From JADKAV01 sp963732355 (GTDB lineage Bacteria > Actinomycetota > Actinomycetes > S36-B12 > UBA10799), in assembly GCA_963732355.1 (NCBI GenBank), contig CAVSZD010000007.1:620001-684000 (forward strand): DNA of 64,000 nucleotides, given 5' to 3'. Positions 51,751-59,429 of the stretch are shown here, in pieces; position 1 is the first letter of the stretch, and every line of letters begins with the position of its first letter. Below the pieces are notes generated by a model. The model saw nothing but the letters and a program-made list of their open reading frames with translations, searched no databases and was not told the origin of the DNA. Both the position numbers and the translations under genes were made by a program.

Positions 51751-51963
51751 ATGAGCAGTGTCAGCGGAACCGTTAAGTGGTTCAACGCCGAAAAGGGCTA
51801 CGGCTTCCTCTCCCTCGACGACCAAGAAGGCGACGTCTTCGTGCACTGGAGCGCAATCCAGGGCGACGGATACAAGTCCCTTCAAGAGGGTCAGCGAGTC
51901 GAGTTCACCATCGTGCAAGGACCGAAGGGCGCGCAGGCGGACACCGTCGTGCCGTTGTCCTGA
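51751..51963 (+). CDS. Cold shock protein
   Basis: 70 aa, a single CSD beta-barrel that binds single-stranded nucleic acids. RNP1 KGYGFLSL and RNP2 VFVHWSAI are both present (MSSVSGTVKWFNAEKGYGF). The RNP2 residue usually H-F-S is H-W-S. Start at ATG 51751. It lies downstream of the thrC-like gene, an arrangement also known in streptomycetes, where a MoaD/ThiS-like gene sits between (not present here). A strong terminator follows. Confidence 0.95.
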   Translation: MSSVSGTVKWFNAEKGYGFLSLDDQEGDVFVHWSAIQGDGYKSLQEGQRVEFTIVQGPKGAQADTVVPLS

Positions 51964-51980
51964 TCGCAGACTTCACGCAG

Positions 51981-52010
51981 AGGGGCCGGATGGGAAACCA
52001 TCCGGCCCCT
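51981..52010 (+). terminator. Intrinsic-type terminator after csp
   Basis: AGGGGCCGGATGG and CCATCCGGCCCCT form a perfect 13-bp stem closed by a GAAA tetraloop, followed by TCGCATTGT, 17 bases after the csp stop. Confidence 0.9.
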
Positions 52011-52034
52011 TCGCATTGTCGGACCGCGCCCAGA

Positions 52035-52147
52035 TTGTGACGTTGTTGCGGCTCGAGATCCTCGAGTGTTGTGTTGTTGCCGATTTTGTGGCCGCGGATC
52101 AGCAACGACGCGACAACCGCACCCCCGTGGCCGTAACAACGCCACAA
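52035..52147. repeat. Family 3 imperfect inverted repeat, copy b (113 bp)
   Basis: Outer arms TTGTGACGTTGTTGCGGC and GCCGTAACAACGCCACAA pair with two mismatches. Inner GTTGTTGCCGAT faces GATCAGCAACG. Same length as copy a at 21945-22057, with related terminal and internal GTTGTTGC strings. Confidence 0.78.
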
Positions 52148-52217
52148 TCGACGCGGCGGACAAGACGACCGGCCCGCCTCCCGCGCCCCCACAGCAGGGT
52201 GCGCTTACTCTGGAAGA

Positions 52218-52487
52218 GTGATTCAGACAGTCAGCTGGGTGCTCAACATCCTCTTCTTGGTCCTGGCCCTGTTCGCGTTGGTCGACGTTCTGCGCCGCCC
52301 GACTGAGGCCTTCCCTGCGGTGGAACGCCAATCCAAGATCGCGTGGGCTCTCTTCACCGGAATCAGCGCAGCCGTGATCTTCATCTTTGGTGCCGTCAAT
52401 TTCCTGGGCATCGTCGGTGTCATCGTCACGATGTTCTACTTCGTCGATGTGCGGCCGAAGGTCCGCGAAATCACCGGGAGTCGATGA
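52218..52487 (+). CDS. DUF2516 family membrane protein
   Basis: 89 aa from GTG 52218 with three hydrophobic helices (VLNILFLVLALFALVDVLRRP, IAWALFTGISAAVIFIFGAV, IVGVIVTMFYFVDVRPKV). Matches the actinobacterial DUF2516 family; the mycobacterial member lies directly after hbhA. Function unknown. It overlaps the methyltransferase start by four bases (ATGA). Confidence 0.88.
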   Translation: MIQTVSWVLNILFLVLALFALVDVLRRPTEAFPAVERQSKIAWALFTGISAAVIFIFGAVNFLGIVGVIVTMFYFVDVRPKVREITGSR

Positions 52488-53234
52488 ACCGGCCGGTCGG
52501 CCAGGTCACCCGCGGAACCACAGGCACCAACCGCTTACGCCGGTTCGACCGTTGGATCAACCACCTGTGCGGTCCTGAACTACGCCGGACCGATCGTCCG
52601 CTGGCCGTGGATCTGGGATTCGGCGCACACCCCGCCACCTCCGTTGAATGGCAACGCTCGCTCACGCGGATCAATGCGCAGGCACGAGTGGTGGGGGTGG
52701 AGATCGATCGGGGTCGGGTGGCCGCGGCACGCGGTGTGATCGAGGCGATCCACGGCGGCTTCGAAATCCCCACTGAAGACCGGCCACTCATCATCCGTGC
52801 GGCCAATGTGCTGCGTCAATACGAACAGGACCGACGTGCAGCCCGCCTGGGAACTCATGGCATCGCGACTTGCCGCCGGAGGTTGGATCATCGACGGCAC
52901 GTGCGACGAACAAGGGCGACTCACCGCCATCGCGAGCATCGACGAATCCGCCGAGCCAAGGTGGCTGACCCTGTCGTGCCGCTTGGCCGGGTTGGAGCGC
53001 CCGAGCGAACTGGCCGCGCGACTACCGAAGGCCTTGATCCACCACAACGTCACCGGCCACTGGATCCACGACCTGCTCAAGGAAATGGACCGGGCCTGGG
53101 AGCGTGCGCCCAGGTGGGGCGCGCGGCAACGCTGGATCTCGATGACCGAGGATATGGCCGGCGCTGGCTGGACCGTTCGGGATGGACCTGCCCGGTGGCG
53201 CCTCGGCGAACTGACTGTGGCCTGGCCGCCGTGA
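52484..53234 (+). pseudogene. Class I SAM-dependent methyltransferase, frameshifted
   Basis: First frame from ATG 52484 (MNRPVGQVTRGTTGTNRLRR) carries SAM motif I AVDLGFGAHPATS, VVGVEIDRGRVAAA and RAANVLRQYEQD. Near 52829-52832 one extra base shifts the frame; removal joins it to DVQPAWELMASRLAAGGWIIDGTCDEQGRLTAI and the rest, ending VAWPP, for about 249 aa. This matches the length of actinobacterial relatives paired with DUF2516. Substrate unknown. Possibly a sequencing error, since both parts are otherwise clean. Confidence 0.82.
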
Positions 53235-53448
53235 ACGGCGACACTGCCCCGGGTTTGAATCCCTCAGATGCTCATCGCCGACTGGCACGAACTTACTGGG
53301 ACGCGCCCTGGCGTGTCCCAGTTGTGGATTCGCTGACCAGGACGGCTCGGCCGTCGGGGCACACCACGACCCCGGGTGAACCTCAACGGCCGGCGGCGGG
53401 CACCAGCTGCCCCGCCCCGACTCGCCACGCGGGCCCCGACCTGCCCGC

Positions 53449-53516
53449 GTTAGAGGTTGTGCGGTTCGTTAGCAAATACACGCGTGGATTCGCTAACCAG
53501 GACCACAACCTCTAAC
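53449..53516. repeat. Family 1 palindrome, copy 9
   Basis: 68 bp; left box CGGTTC, right box read inward GTCCTG, with inner GTTAGCAAAT/TTCGCTAAC. Flanks CCCGC and CAGGAC. Confidence 0.93.
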
Positions 53517-53646
53517 CAGGACGCCAGGTCAACCAGGACAACCCGGCCGTCGGGGCACACCACGACCCCGGGTTGAACCTCAACGGCCGGCGGCGGGCAC
53601 CAGCTGCCCCTGCCCCGACTCGCCACGCGGGCCCCGACCTGCCCGC

Positions 53647-53714
53647 GTTAGAGGTTGTGCGGTTCGTTAGCAAATACACGCGTGGATTCGCTAACCAGGA
53701 CCACAACCTCTAAC
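53647..53714. repeat. Family 1 palindrome, copy 10
   Basis: Identical to copy 9, 198 bp away in the tandem array. Confidence 0.93.
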
Positions 53715-53843
53715 CAGGACGCCAGGTCAACCAGGACAACCCGGCCGTCGGGGCACACCACGACCCCGGGTTGAACCCCACCAGCCGGCGGCCGGCACCA
53801 ACTGCCCCGCCCCGACTCGCCACGCGGGCCCCGACCTGCCCGC

Positions 53844-53856
53844 GTTAGAGGTTGTG
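53844..53856. repeat. Truncated family 1 element (13 bp)
   Basis: Only the outer arm GTTAGAGGTTGTG of a third tandem copy remains; the sequence then changes to AGGCATGG. It marks the end of the array. Confidence 0.85.
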
Positions 53857-53926
53857 AGGCATGGCGATTGCGTGTCCGCCTGACTTCGCAACAACGGTTC
53901 CCCGCACCCGGCCCAGAAGCAGACAA

Positions 53927-53962
53927 CGAAAGGGCCCCCCGGTCATCCGGGAGGCCCTTTCG
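53927..53962 (-). terminator. Terminator hairpin downstream of the HbhA-like gene
   Basis: CGAAAGGGCC (53927-53936) and GGCCCTTTCG (53953-53962) pair, with further CCCGG/CCGGG inside. It lies 12 bases beyond the stop of the minus-strand gene. Confidence 0.85.
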
Positions 53963-53974
53963 AACTGCGTCTAG

Positions 53975-54493
53975 TTACCGGCCAACAGTGGCGCGGACCT
54001 TCTCGACCGCAGACTCAACGCGCTCGCGCAGGTCGGCAGCGGAGTCCTCGGCGCGCTTGCGCAGGTCAGCGGACTGACCCTCAACGCGCTCGCGCAGGTC
54101 GCCGTAGAGACCCTCGAACCGGTCGCTGACCTCGTCGAACTTCGGGAACTCGATCTTGGGCAGGTCGAACGGAAGCTCGAACTTGGGCAGCTCGAAGGGC
54201 AGCATGGCGAGCAGGCTGTCCTTGGCCTCAGTGGCCTTGTCCACGACCGGCTTCGCAGCCTCGGTGGCCTTGGCAGTGGTGCTCTTCGCAGCCTCAGTGG
54301 CCTTGGCAGTGGTGCTCTTGGCAGCCTCGGTGGCAGCGGCGGTCTTCGCCGGGGCCTTCTTGGCAGCAGCGGCGGTCTTCGCCGGGGCCTTCTTGGCAGC
54401 AGCGGCGGTCTTGGCCGGAGCCTTCTTCGCCGGAGCCTTCTTGGCCGGAGCCTTCTTCGCAGTGGTGGGGGTGGTGTCGGCAGTGGTAGCCAT
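53975..54493 (-). CDS. HbhA-like / histone H1-like lysine-alanine-rich protein
   Basis: 172 aa. Residues about 12-60 are repeats of KKAPAKK and AAAAKKAPAKT, then EAAKSTTAKAT repeats (about 54-85). Next comes a short hydrophobic-acidic stretch (LPKFELPFDLPKIEF) and a C-terminal amphipathic coiled coil (LRERVEGQSADLRKRAEDS). In mycobacterial HbhA the coiled coil is N-terminal and the PAKKA repeats C-terminal, so the domain order is reversed here. The adjacent XRE gene and nearby DUF2516 match the Rv0474-Rv0475-Rv0476 context. It may bind DNA or polyanions. Confidence 0.85.
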   Translation of the reverse strand: MATTADTTPTTAKKAPAKKAPAKKAPAKTAAAAKKAPAKTAAAAKKAPAKTAAATEAAKSTTAKATEAAKSTTAKATEAAKPVVDKATEAKDSLLAMLPFELPKFELPFDLPKIEFPKFDEVSDRFEGLYGDLRERVEGQSADLRKRAEDSAADLRERVESAVEKVRATVGR

Positions 54494-54928
54494 TTACTTG
54501 TCCTTTCGTGGGCGTGCGGAACGCTGTTCAGCTGATGGAGCCACACTTGACTGCCCCTGTGAGGCCGAGTGTGATTCCGTTCCGCGGCGTGCGGCGTTCT
54601 CGGATTGGAACGCCGCGTAGATCTCCAACAGCGACTGACGCTGACGGTCGGTCAACGTCGGGTCACCGGCCAGAGCCTGTGTCACAGACGGCTCTCCTTG
54701 CCGGGGCTCAAGGATTCCCGCACGTATGTACAGGGACTCGGCGGAGATCTCAAGTGCCTTGGCAATCTGAGCGAGGATGTCCGCGCTCGGCTTGCGAAGG
54801 CCCCGCTCGACCTGGCTGAGGTACGGGTTGGACACATCTGCTGCCTGCGCCAACTGCCTCAAGGACAACTGGGCTGCAGCGCGCTGTTCGCGGATGTATT
54901 CACCCACCGTCGCCATATCGATCCGAGC
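54494..54928 (-). CDS. XRE family transcriptional regulator
   Basis: 144 aa from ATG 54928 (MARIDMATVGEYIREQR). The helix-turn-helix LSLRQLAQAADVSNPYLSQVERGLRKPSAD (about 22-51) is canonical. The C-terminal tail is Ser/Arg/Gln-rich and disordered. Its stop abuts the start of the HbhA-like gene, as with Rv0474-hbhA, so it probably regulates or is co-expressed with that gene. CTTGCAAT TGCAAG, a palindrome 25-40 bases upstream of the start (around 54953-54966), may be its own operator. Confidence 0.9.
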   Translation of the reverse strand, partial: ARIDMATVGEYIREQRAAAQLSLRQLAQAADVSNPYLSQVERGLRKPSADILAQIAKALEISAESLYIRAGILEPRQGEPSVTQALAGDPTLTDRQRQSLLEIYAAFQSENAARRGTESHSASQGQSSVAPSAEQRSARPRKDK

Positions 54929-54951
54929 CATGTAACTAGAGTGACCCACCC

Positions 54952-54980
54952 TGCTTGCAATTGCAAGCACCTAGCAAGCA
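54952..54980. promoter_or_regulatory. CTTGCAATTGCAAG palindrome, possible XRE operator
   Basis: CTTGCAATTGCAAG is a perfect 14-bp palindrome followed nine bases later by another AGCAAG half-site, between the XRE gene start and the asparaginase 3' end. Its position just upstream of the XRE start fits autoregulation. No binding data. Confidence 0.5.
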
Positions 54981-55002
54981 TATAGCCGGAATGCGGCGCA
55001 GA

Positions 55003-55971
55003 TCACATGTCCGCGAACTCCCGAAGAGTTGGCGAACTGGCGATGAACCCGACCGGCCGACCGCCGCCAAGCACCGGCGAGCGCAGGTGTTCCTCGATCA
55101 GCGCAGCGCGCACGCCGAGCCGGGCCAGTGACGCAGCTGCCACCACCGGCCGAGCCCGCTGGGAACCATCGCAGATCTTCAAGGCGATGCCGTATCGGCC
55201 CCCGCCGTGCTCCAGGGTCATCGCTTGCACCCCTTCGGCGCCGTCCTTGGCCACCAACCCGGGCACAGCCCGCATCAAGTGCGTCACATCACGGCCACTG
55301 CCACCGGTGAACTCGGGGTAATCCCGAAGAGCCCCCAGCACTCGGACGCCGTCGGAGTCTCTGGCCAACCTGGTCATCCCCCTGGCAAGGGCGACCAGCG
55401 GCAGTCCCCACAGCGGGGCTCCGCAACCGTCGGCACTAACCGGTCCCGGGGTTACGCCGGTCAACTGCGCGATGGTGTCCTTCAAGGACACCTGTAGCGG
55501 ATGCTGCGGGTCCAGGTAGGTCGAAATGTCCCAGCCGTTGAGCTCACAGGCCCACACCATCCCCGCATGCTTGCCCGAGCAGTTCATGACGATGCGGTTG
55601 CGGACCCCACCGGCTGCCAAGTACTGCTCGCGGGTCGCGTCGTCATAAGGCAGGTCCGCTGGGCACTGGAGCGCATCCTCGGCCAACCCGGCCTGCGCCA
55701 GCAGTGCGCGGACCCCCGCCAGGTGGAAGGGCTCCCCGGAGTGTGATGCAGACGCCAATGCCAGACCTGAACGCTGCAGGGGCACCCCGAGTCGCAGCAG
55801 CCCGACCGCCTGGAAAGGTTTGACGGCACTGCGCGGATAGATCACTTCGTGCGGATCCCCCAGCGCCGCGACTACCTCGCCGCCCTCATCAACGACCACA
55901 ACATGACCGCGGTGGGATGACTCGACGGACCCGGACCTCGTGACTTCCACCAGCACCGGGGCTTCAGTCAC
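55003..55971 (-). CDS. Asparaginase (AnsA/PF06089 type)
   Basis: 322 aa. Family strings: EVTRSGSVESSHRGHVVVVD, YPRSAVKPFQAVGLL, ALASASHSGEPFH, NCSGKHAGM and SADGCGAPLWGLPL. This is the L-asparaginase II family typical of actinobacteria and rhizobia, unrelated to E. coli AnsB. It hydrolyses L-asparagine. Its start overlaps the stop of the RsiG-like gene by four bases. Confidence 0.92.
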   Translation of the reverse strand: MTEAPVLVEVTRSGSVESSHRGHVVVVDEGGEVVAALGDPHEVIYPRSAVKPFQAVGLLRLGVPLQRSGLALASASHSGEPFHLAGVRALLAQAGLAEDALQCPADLPYDDATREQYLAAGGVRNRIVMNCSGKHAGMVWACELNGWDISTYLDPQHPLQVSLKDTIAQLTGVTPGPVSADGCGAPLWGLPLVALARGMTRLARDSDGVRVLGALRDYPEFTGGSGRDVTHLMRAVPGLVAKDGAEGVQAMTLEHGGGRYGIALKICDGSQRARPVVAAASLARLGVRAALIEEHLRSPVLGGGRPVGFIASSPTLREFADM

Positions 55972-56522
55972 GAATCTGTGCCCAGGGCGCTTTCGGGCTG
56001 GGCCTCCCCGACTCGGTACCGCCTTGCGAGCTCCGCGGTCAGCACCCCGTGCACGTCGTGGACCTTGTGCCGCACGTCGGAGACCTCACGTTCCATGTCG
56101 CGCAACTCGTCGAGACGTGAATCAAGTTCAGCGTCGGCCATGGTCGAGTACTCGTCGAGGCCCGAGCGTGCAATCAACCGCTCCACGGCACGACGGCCTC
56201 CGCCGGGGGAATCCACCACATCCGGGCCGGACGGGCGAACCCCGGGACCCATCTGCGAGGCGAGCGAGGCGACCAACGCGGAAAGGTCGAGTTCATCCTC
56301 GCCGTCTTGGCGACCGTCACGACGAAGGGACACGTTGGCTTCGAGGATGTCGATGCGTCCGTGCAGCATGCGCCGAAGGTATGACAGCCAGGCCTCTTCC
56401 CGGTCGACCTGAAGCCGGCGCTCGCGCAACTCGACCAAGGGGATCGTCTGCAGGTCGGCCAGGAACTCCCCCTCCAGAATCCTGTCCAGAGCACGTTTCC
56501 CCTGCGGCTTCGCTAGCGACAC
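55968..56522 (-). CDS. RsiG-like c-di-GMP-responsive anti-sigma factor
   Basis: 184 aa, two antiparallel helices separated by a disordered linker. The Streptomyces RsiG motif is E-x3-S-x2-R-x3-Q-x3-D on each helix. Here helix 1 reads EAWLSYLRRMLHGRID (E, S, R and D kept, Q replaced by H), and helix 2 reads EREVSDVRHKVHDVHG (E, S, R kept; Q and D replaced by H and G). c-di-GMP binding may be altered. No whiG-like sigma gene is in the window. Transcribed ahead of the asparaginase gene. Confidence 0.8.
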   Translation of the reverse strand: MSLAKPQGKRALDRILEGEFLADLQTIPLVELRERRLQVDREEAWLSYLRRMLHGRIDILEANVSLRRDGRQDGEDELDLSALVASLASQMGPGVRPSGPDVVDSPGGGRRAVERLIARSGLDEYSTMADAELDSRLDELRDMEREVSDVRHKVHDVHGVLTAELARRYRVGEAQPESALGTDS

Positions 56523-56889
56523 GGATCAACTGTACGCATCTGATCGCCTGCGGTGTCGCTCAACAAGCAACCTGACGCCGCACCTGCACCACCTGCGGCT
56601 CGAGCCAGCCGTCTCGCCGCATATTGCAACCCCTCCCGCCAGCCCGCCGCACAGCAGGCAAAGCTGGAAACCGACAACTGAATCGCCGAAAAACCACAAC
56701 CCCTCCCTCGCGCCAGCCCGCCAATGCCCACACCCCTGCGACGCGAGACCGCCGTTCACTCGAATGGGTGACCTGGACCCTGTCGGCGGCCACCACCGGC
56801 TAACCCGCTCGGGCGAAATCGGCGCCGATCGGCCTCACCCCGGCATCAGGGGGCTAAGAACCCAAATCCGGACGGTCGATGAAACCGGC
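56523..56889. other. Intergenic region with a short direct repeat
   Basis: A 367-bp gap between divergent RsiG-like and DUF4388 genes. CAACCCCTCCCGCCAGCCCGCC at 56627-56648 recurs as a near copy with a 4-base insertion at 56697-56722. No gene, tRNA or known riboswitch is visible; it should hold both promoters. Confidence 0.6.
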
Positions 56890-57711
56890 ATGGATGTTGC
56901 TGACCGATTGCGGGCCGAAGCGGCACGCGGCGCGACAGGACGCCTGGAAATCGACACCGCTGGCGTCTCCGGACGGGTCTGGCTGCGTGCGGGTCGAGTC
57001 AGTTCGGTCGCGACCTCGTCGGGCCGTCCGGCCCTGGGGATGCGACTGGTCAGCGGCGGCAGCCTCAGTCTCACCAAACTCGGCGAAGCCTTGCAGGCAC
57101 AGCGCCAGCACCCGGACATGCGACTGGGCGACGTCCTCGTGCGAATGGGTTTCACCTCGCGCCAAGAGGTCGAGGCGATGGCCTGGGAGCAGACCTGTGA
57201 CGACGTCGCGGCAATGCTCTCTTGGAGCCAGCCGACAATGACCTTCACCGAATTGCGTCCCGACGAGGTCGCCCCTGGCGGCCCCGAGGTCGAGGATGTG
57301 CTTTCCGCAGCCGTGGACCGGTCTGTGACGTGGCGCAACGTCGTGCGTCAGGTCGGGGGCCCGGACACTGTTCCCGTCCTGTGCGAGGCGGCTGACACGA
57401 CCGAGACCGCACTCGGACCTACCGACTGGGCCGTTCTGTGCAGGGTGGATGGCAGGCGCAGCCTGCGCAGCATCTGCGATCAGGCCGGCCTGAGCGCCGT
57501 GGAGGCGGCCGCCGTGCTGCAGAGCCTTATCGCCGCTGGCTTGGTCAGTGTGCCGAACCCGGTGTTGCCCCCGCCCGAACCGGCACCCGCCCAGAGCATC
57601 GTCGAGACTCCACAAACCCAGACGGAAACGTTCGACGACCCGGCGGACCTGCTGCGTGAACTGTCCCAGCTCTCGGGAACTCAACGTCCGGCACGACGGG
57701 CGAGCCGCTAG
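56890..57711 (+). CDS. DUF4388 (PATAN-like) protein
   Basis: 273 aa from ATG 56890 (MDVADRLRAEAARGATGRLEI). The N-terminal 100 residues show the DUF4388 pattern (ATGRLEIDTAGVSGRVWLRAGRVSSVA, ALGMRLVSGG, KLGEALQAQ, LGDVLVRMGF). A middle region includes LCRVDGRRSLRSICDQAGLS, a winged-helix-like module repeated in this family; the tail is acidic and disordered. DUF4388 proteins occur in bacterial signalling and motility contexts. Ten bases before the next gene. Confidence 0.82.
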   Translation: MDVADRLRAEAARGATGRLEIDTAGVSGRVWLRAGRVSSVATSSGRPALGMRLVSGGSLSLTKLGEALQAQRQHPDMRLGDVLVRMGFTSRQEVEAMAWEQTCDDVAAMLSWSQPTMTFTELRPDEVAPGGPEVEDVLSAAVDRSVTWRNVVRQVGGPDTVPVLCEAADTTETALGPTDWAVLCRVDGRRSLRSICDQAGLSAVEAAAVLQSLIAAGLVSVPNPVLPPPEPAPAQSIVETPQTQTETFDDPADLLRELSQLSGTQRPARRASR

Positions 57712-57721
57712 CCTGCTGCAT

Positions 57722-58762
57722 ATGCCGCAGGGTCCCCTGAAGATCGCCGCCGACCAGACCAACGTAGGTCTGCTCGATGAGATCGGGACGCTTGTGCACT
57801 GTGAGCCGGGGGATCGTCTGGATGCCCTCGTGTGCTCGGGAGTTCCGGAAGCGCCCGCGACCCATGTGGTGGTCACAGGGTTGATCGACGACGCCCTCGA
57901 CACCTGGGATGTCCAGGCGCCTGCGCAGACCCTTGGTGGCGCGCTATGGGTCGCGCCTGGGCAGGAGCCCGCGCCCACGATCGCGGCATGGGTGGCCTTG
58001 CGCGTGCAAACTCCGACCACACCACTGAGCGACCTGACCGACAACAACCAGCGCGCCTTGCGATGGTCGGTGGCCGCGGGAGCTCATGTACGACGTCATG
58101 ATGCGGGAACAACGGATGTGAGTGAGGAAGAGATCCGGGCATGGCTGGATGAGCAGCCCGAGGTCCGGGATCTCGGTCAGTCCATCGAGCGACTGGGGGC
58201 GGACTCCGCTGACGGCACCCTCAAGGCCGCCCAGAGGTTCCGATCGGCCGTTTCGTCTCTCGACACGTTGGCGACCCTGCCACCAGCAAGCTCGAGCGCC
58301 ACGTTCGAGGCGGCTCTGGCCGAGCAACTGCGGGTGGTCCAACTTTCAGGCCTGCGCAAATGGCGGGCCGGCAAAGCTCGCGCCGAGAGTTCCGCCGCCA
58401 CGGTTTCCGCAGCCCGCGAGTTTGCCGCTGACCGGTTGCGGCAACTCATCGAGGCACGCCGGGCCGAGTTGACCAAGCGACGCCAGCAGGACGAGGCGGA
58501 TGCCGCAGTCCAGGAGTGGCTACAGGCAGTGACCGATGCCGTCGGTGCGCTGCGACTGCCCGTAGAACCCGCCTTCGACCTGTCCCCGCGATCGTGGACC
58601 GATCAAGCCCCCCAACCGCGCCGCTACATCCTGGTCAACCCCGCGCAGGCAGACCTTTTCGACAACAGCGACACCCAGGTTCGTGTGTTGGATGCGGTGC
58701 GGGAGGACAGCGCCCTGTGCCTATTGGTCCAGTCGGGCTTCAGCCTTCCCGCCCTGCGCTGA
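57722..58762 (+). CDS. Uncharacterised 346-aa helical protein paired with DUF4388
   Basis: From ATG 57722 (MPQGPLKIAADQTNVGLLDEIG). Three parts: an N-terminal alpha/beta region (about 1-125, GVPEAPATHVVVTGLIDDAL), a long Ala/Arg/Glu-rich helical segment (about 150-270) predicted as coiled coil, and a C-terminal alpha/beta piece (RRYILVNPAQADLFDNSDTQVRVLDAV). No known domain recognised and no membrane segment. It is tightly linked to the DUF4388 gene (10-base gap), suggesting a common function. Confidence 0.75.
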   Translation: MPQGPLKIAADQTNVGLLDEIGTLVHCEPGDRLDALVCSGVPEAPATHVVVTGLIDDALDTWDVQAPAQTLGGALWVAPGQEPAPTIAAWVALRVQTPTTPLSDLTDNNQRALRWSVAAGAHVRRHDAGTTDVSEEEIRAWLDEQPEVRDLGQSIERLGADSADGTLKAAQRFRSAVSSLDTLATLPPASSSATFEAALAEQLRVVQLSGLRKWRAGKARAESSAATVSAAREFAADRLRQLIEARRAELTKRRQQDEADAAVQEWLQAVTDAVGALRLPVEPAFDLSPRSWTDQAPQPRRYILVNPAQADLFDNSDTQVRVLDAVREDSALCLLVQSGFSLPALR

Positions 58763-58766
58763 AGAG

Positions 58767-58791
58767 CTTCAAGAAATAGTTGAACCTTGAA
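58767..58791 (+). promoter_or_regulatory. TTCAA/TTGAA inverted repeat, possible operator of the rutE-like gene
   Basis: TTCAA-N7-TTGAA (58768-58784) followed by a second TTGAA at 58787, in an unusually A/T-rich patch (to AATAAATATG) just 33 bases before the nitroreductase start. The arrangement is that of a MarR-type or similar operator. Confidence 0.45.
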
Positions 58792-58823
58792 ATAAATATG
58801 GGGTGCTCCCGGTTGTTGTATTC

Positions 58824-59408
58824 ATGACGATGACTTCCAACGGCGCGGACACACTGTTCTCCGCTGCCCACACCGCCTACTCCTTCAGCCCTGCGCCCGT
58901 CTCCGACGACACGCTTCAGCAGATCTACGACACCGTCCGCTGGGCACCGACGGCGATGAACAGCCAGCCCCTGCGGGTGGCTTTCGTCCGCTCACCCGAC
59001 GCCAGGACCGACCTCCTGGCGCACGTGGCGCCGGGCAACGTTGACAAGGTCAAGTCCGCGCCAGTGACCGCGATCCTCGCCTACGACAGCAATTGGCACG
59101 AGCACCTGCCGGCTTTGCAGCCCTACGCCACAGACCCGCACCTGGCATGGGAGGACCCGGCACGACGCCTGCCGATGGCCGAGTTCAACGCGACCATCCA
59201 GGCCGGATACTTCATCCTCGGTGCCCGGGCACATGGTTTGGCGGCCGGTCCGATGGGCGGCTTCGACAAGGCAGGCGTGGACGCCATGTTCTTCCCCGAC
59301 GGCCGATGGCGTTCCGTGCTCCTGGTCAACCTGGGACACCCGACCATCGACTCCTTCCGGCCCCGCATGCCCCGCCTGGAGTTCGAGGACGCTGCCACCC
59401 TGCTCTGA
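58824..59408 (+). CDS. RutE-like malonic semialdehyde reductase / nitroreductase family
   Basis: 194 aa from ATG 58824 (MTMTSNGADTLF). Nitroreductase-fold FMN enzyme; strings AHTAYSFSPAPVSDDTLQQIYDTVRWAPTAMNSQPLR and AGYFILGARAHGLAAGPMGGFD are typical of RutE/HadB. It probably reduces 3-hydroxypropionate-semialdehyde-type compounds or quinones. No other rut genes are near, so pyrimidine degradation is not supported. Convergent with glgA. Confidence 0.9.
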   Translation: MTMTSNGADTLFSAAHTAYSFSPAPVSDDTLQQIYDTVRWAPTAMNSQPLRVAFVRSPDARTDLLAHVAPGNVDKVKSAPVTAILAYDSNWHEHLPALQPYATDPHLAWEDPARRLPMAEFNATIQAGYFILGARAHGLAAGPMGGFDKAGVDAMFFPDGRWRSVLLVNLGHPTIDSFRPRMPRLEFEDAATLL

Positions 59409-59429
59409 GGCCTCGGCGCTTCCGGGCGC

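Larger units (their letters stand above)
53320..53857. repeat. 197-198 bp tandem repeat array with family 1 elements
   Basis: About 2.7 units, each holding a string beginning GTCGGGGCACACCACGACC, then CACGCGGGCCCCGACC, a family 1 element and CAGGACGCCAGGTCAACCAGG. Palindrome starts are at 53449, 53647 and 53844 (spacing 198 and 197). Unit identity is very high between units 1 and 2. It fills most of the 740-bp gap between the methyltransferase and HbhA-like genes. Confidence 0.94.

Noticed and set aside
53320..53857. CRISPR array
   Set aside because: The 198-bp tandem units are whole duplications with no unique spacers and no cas genes.
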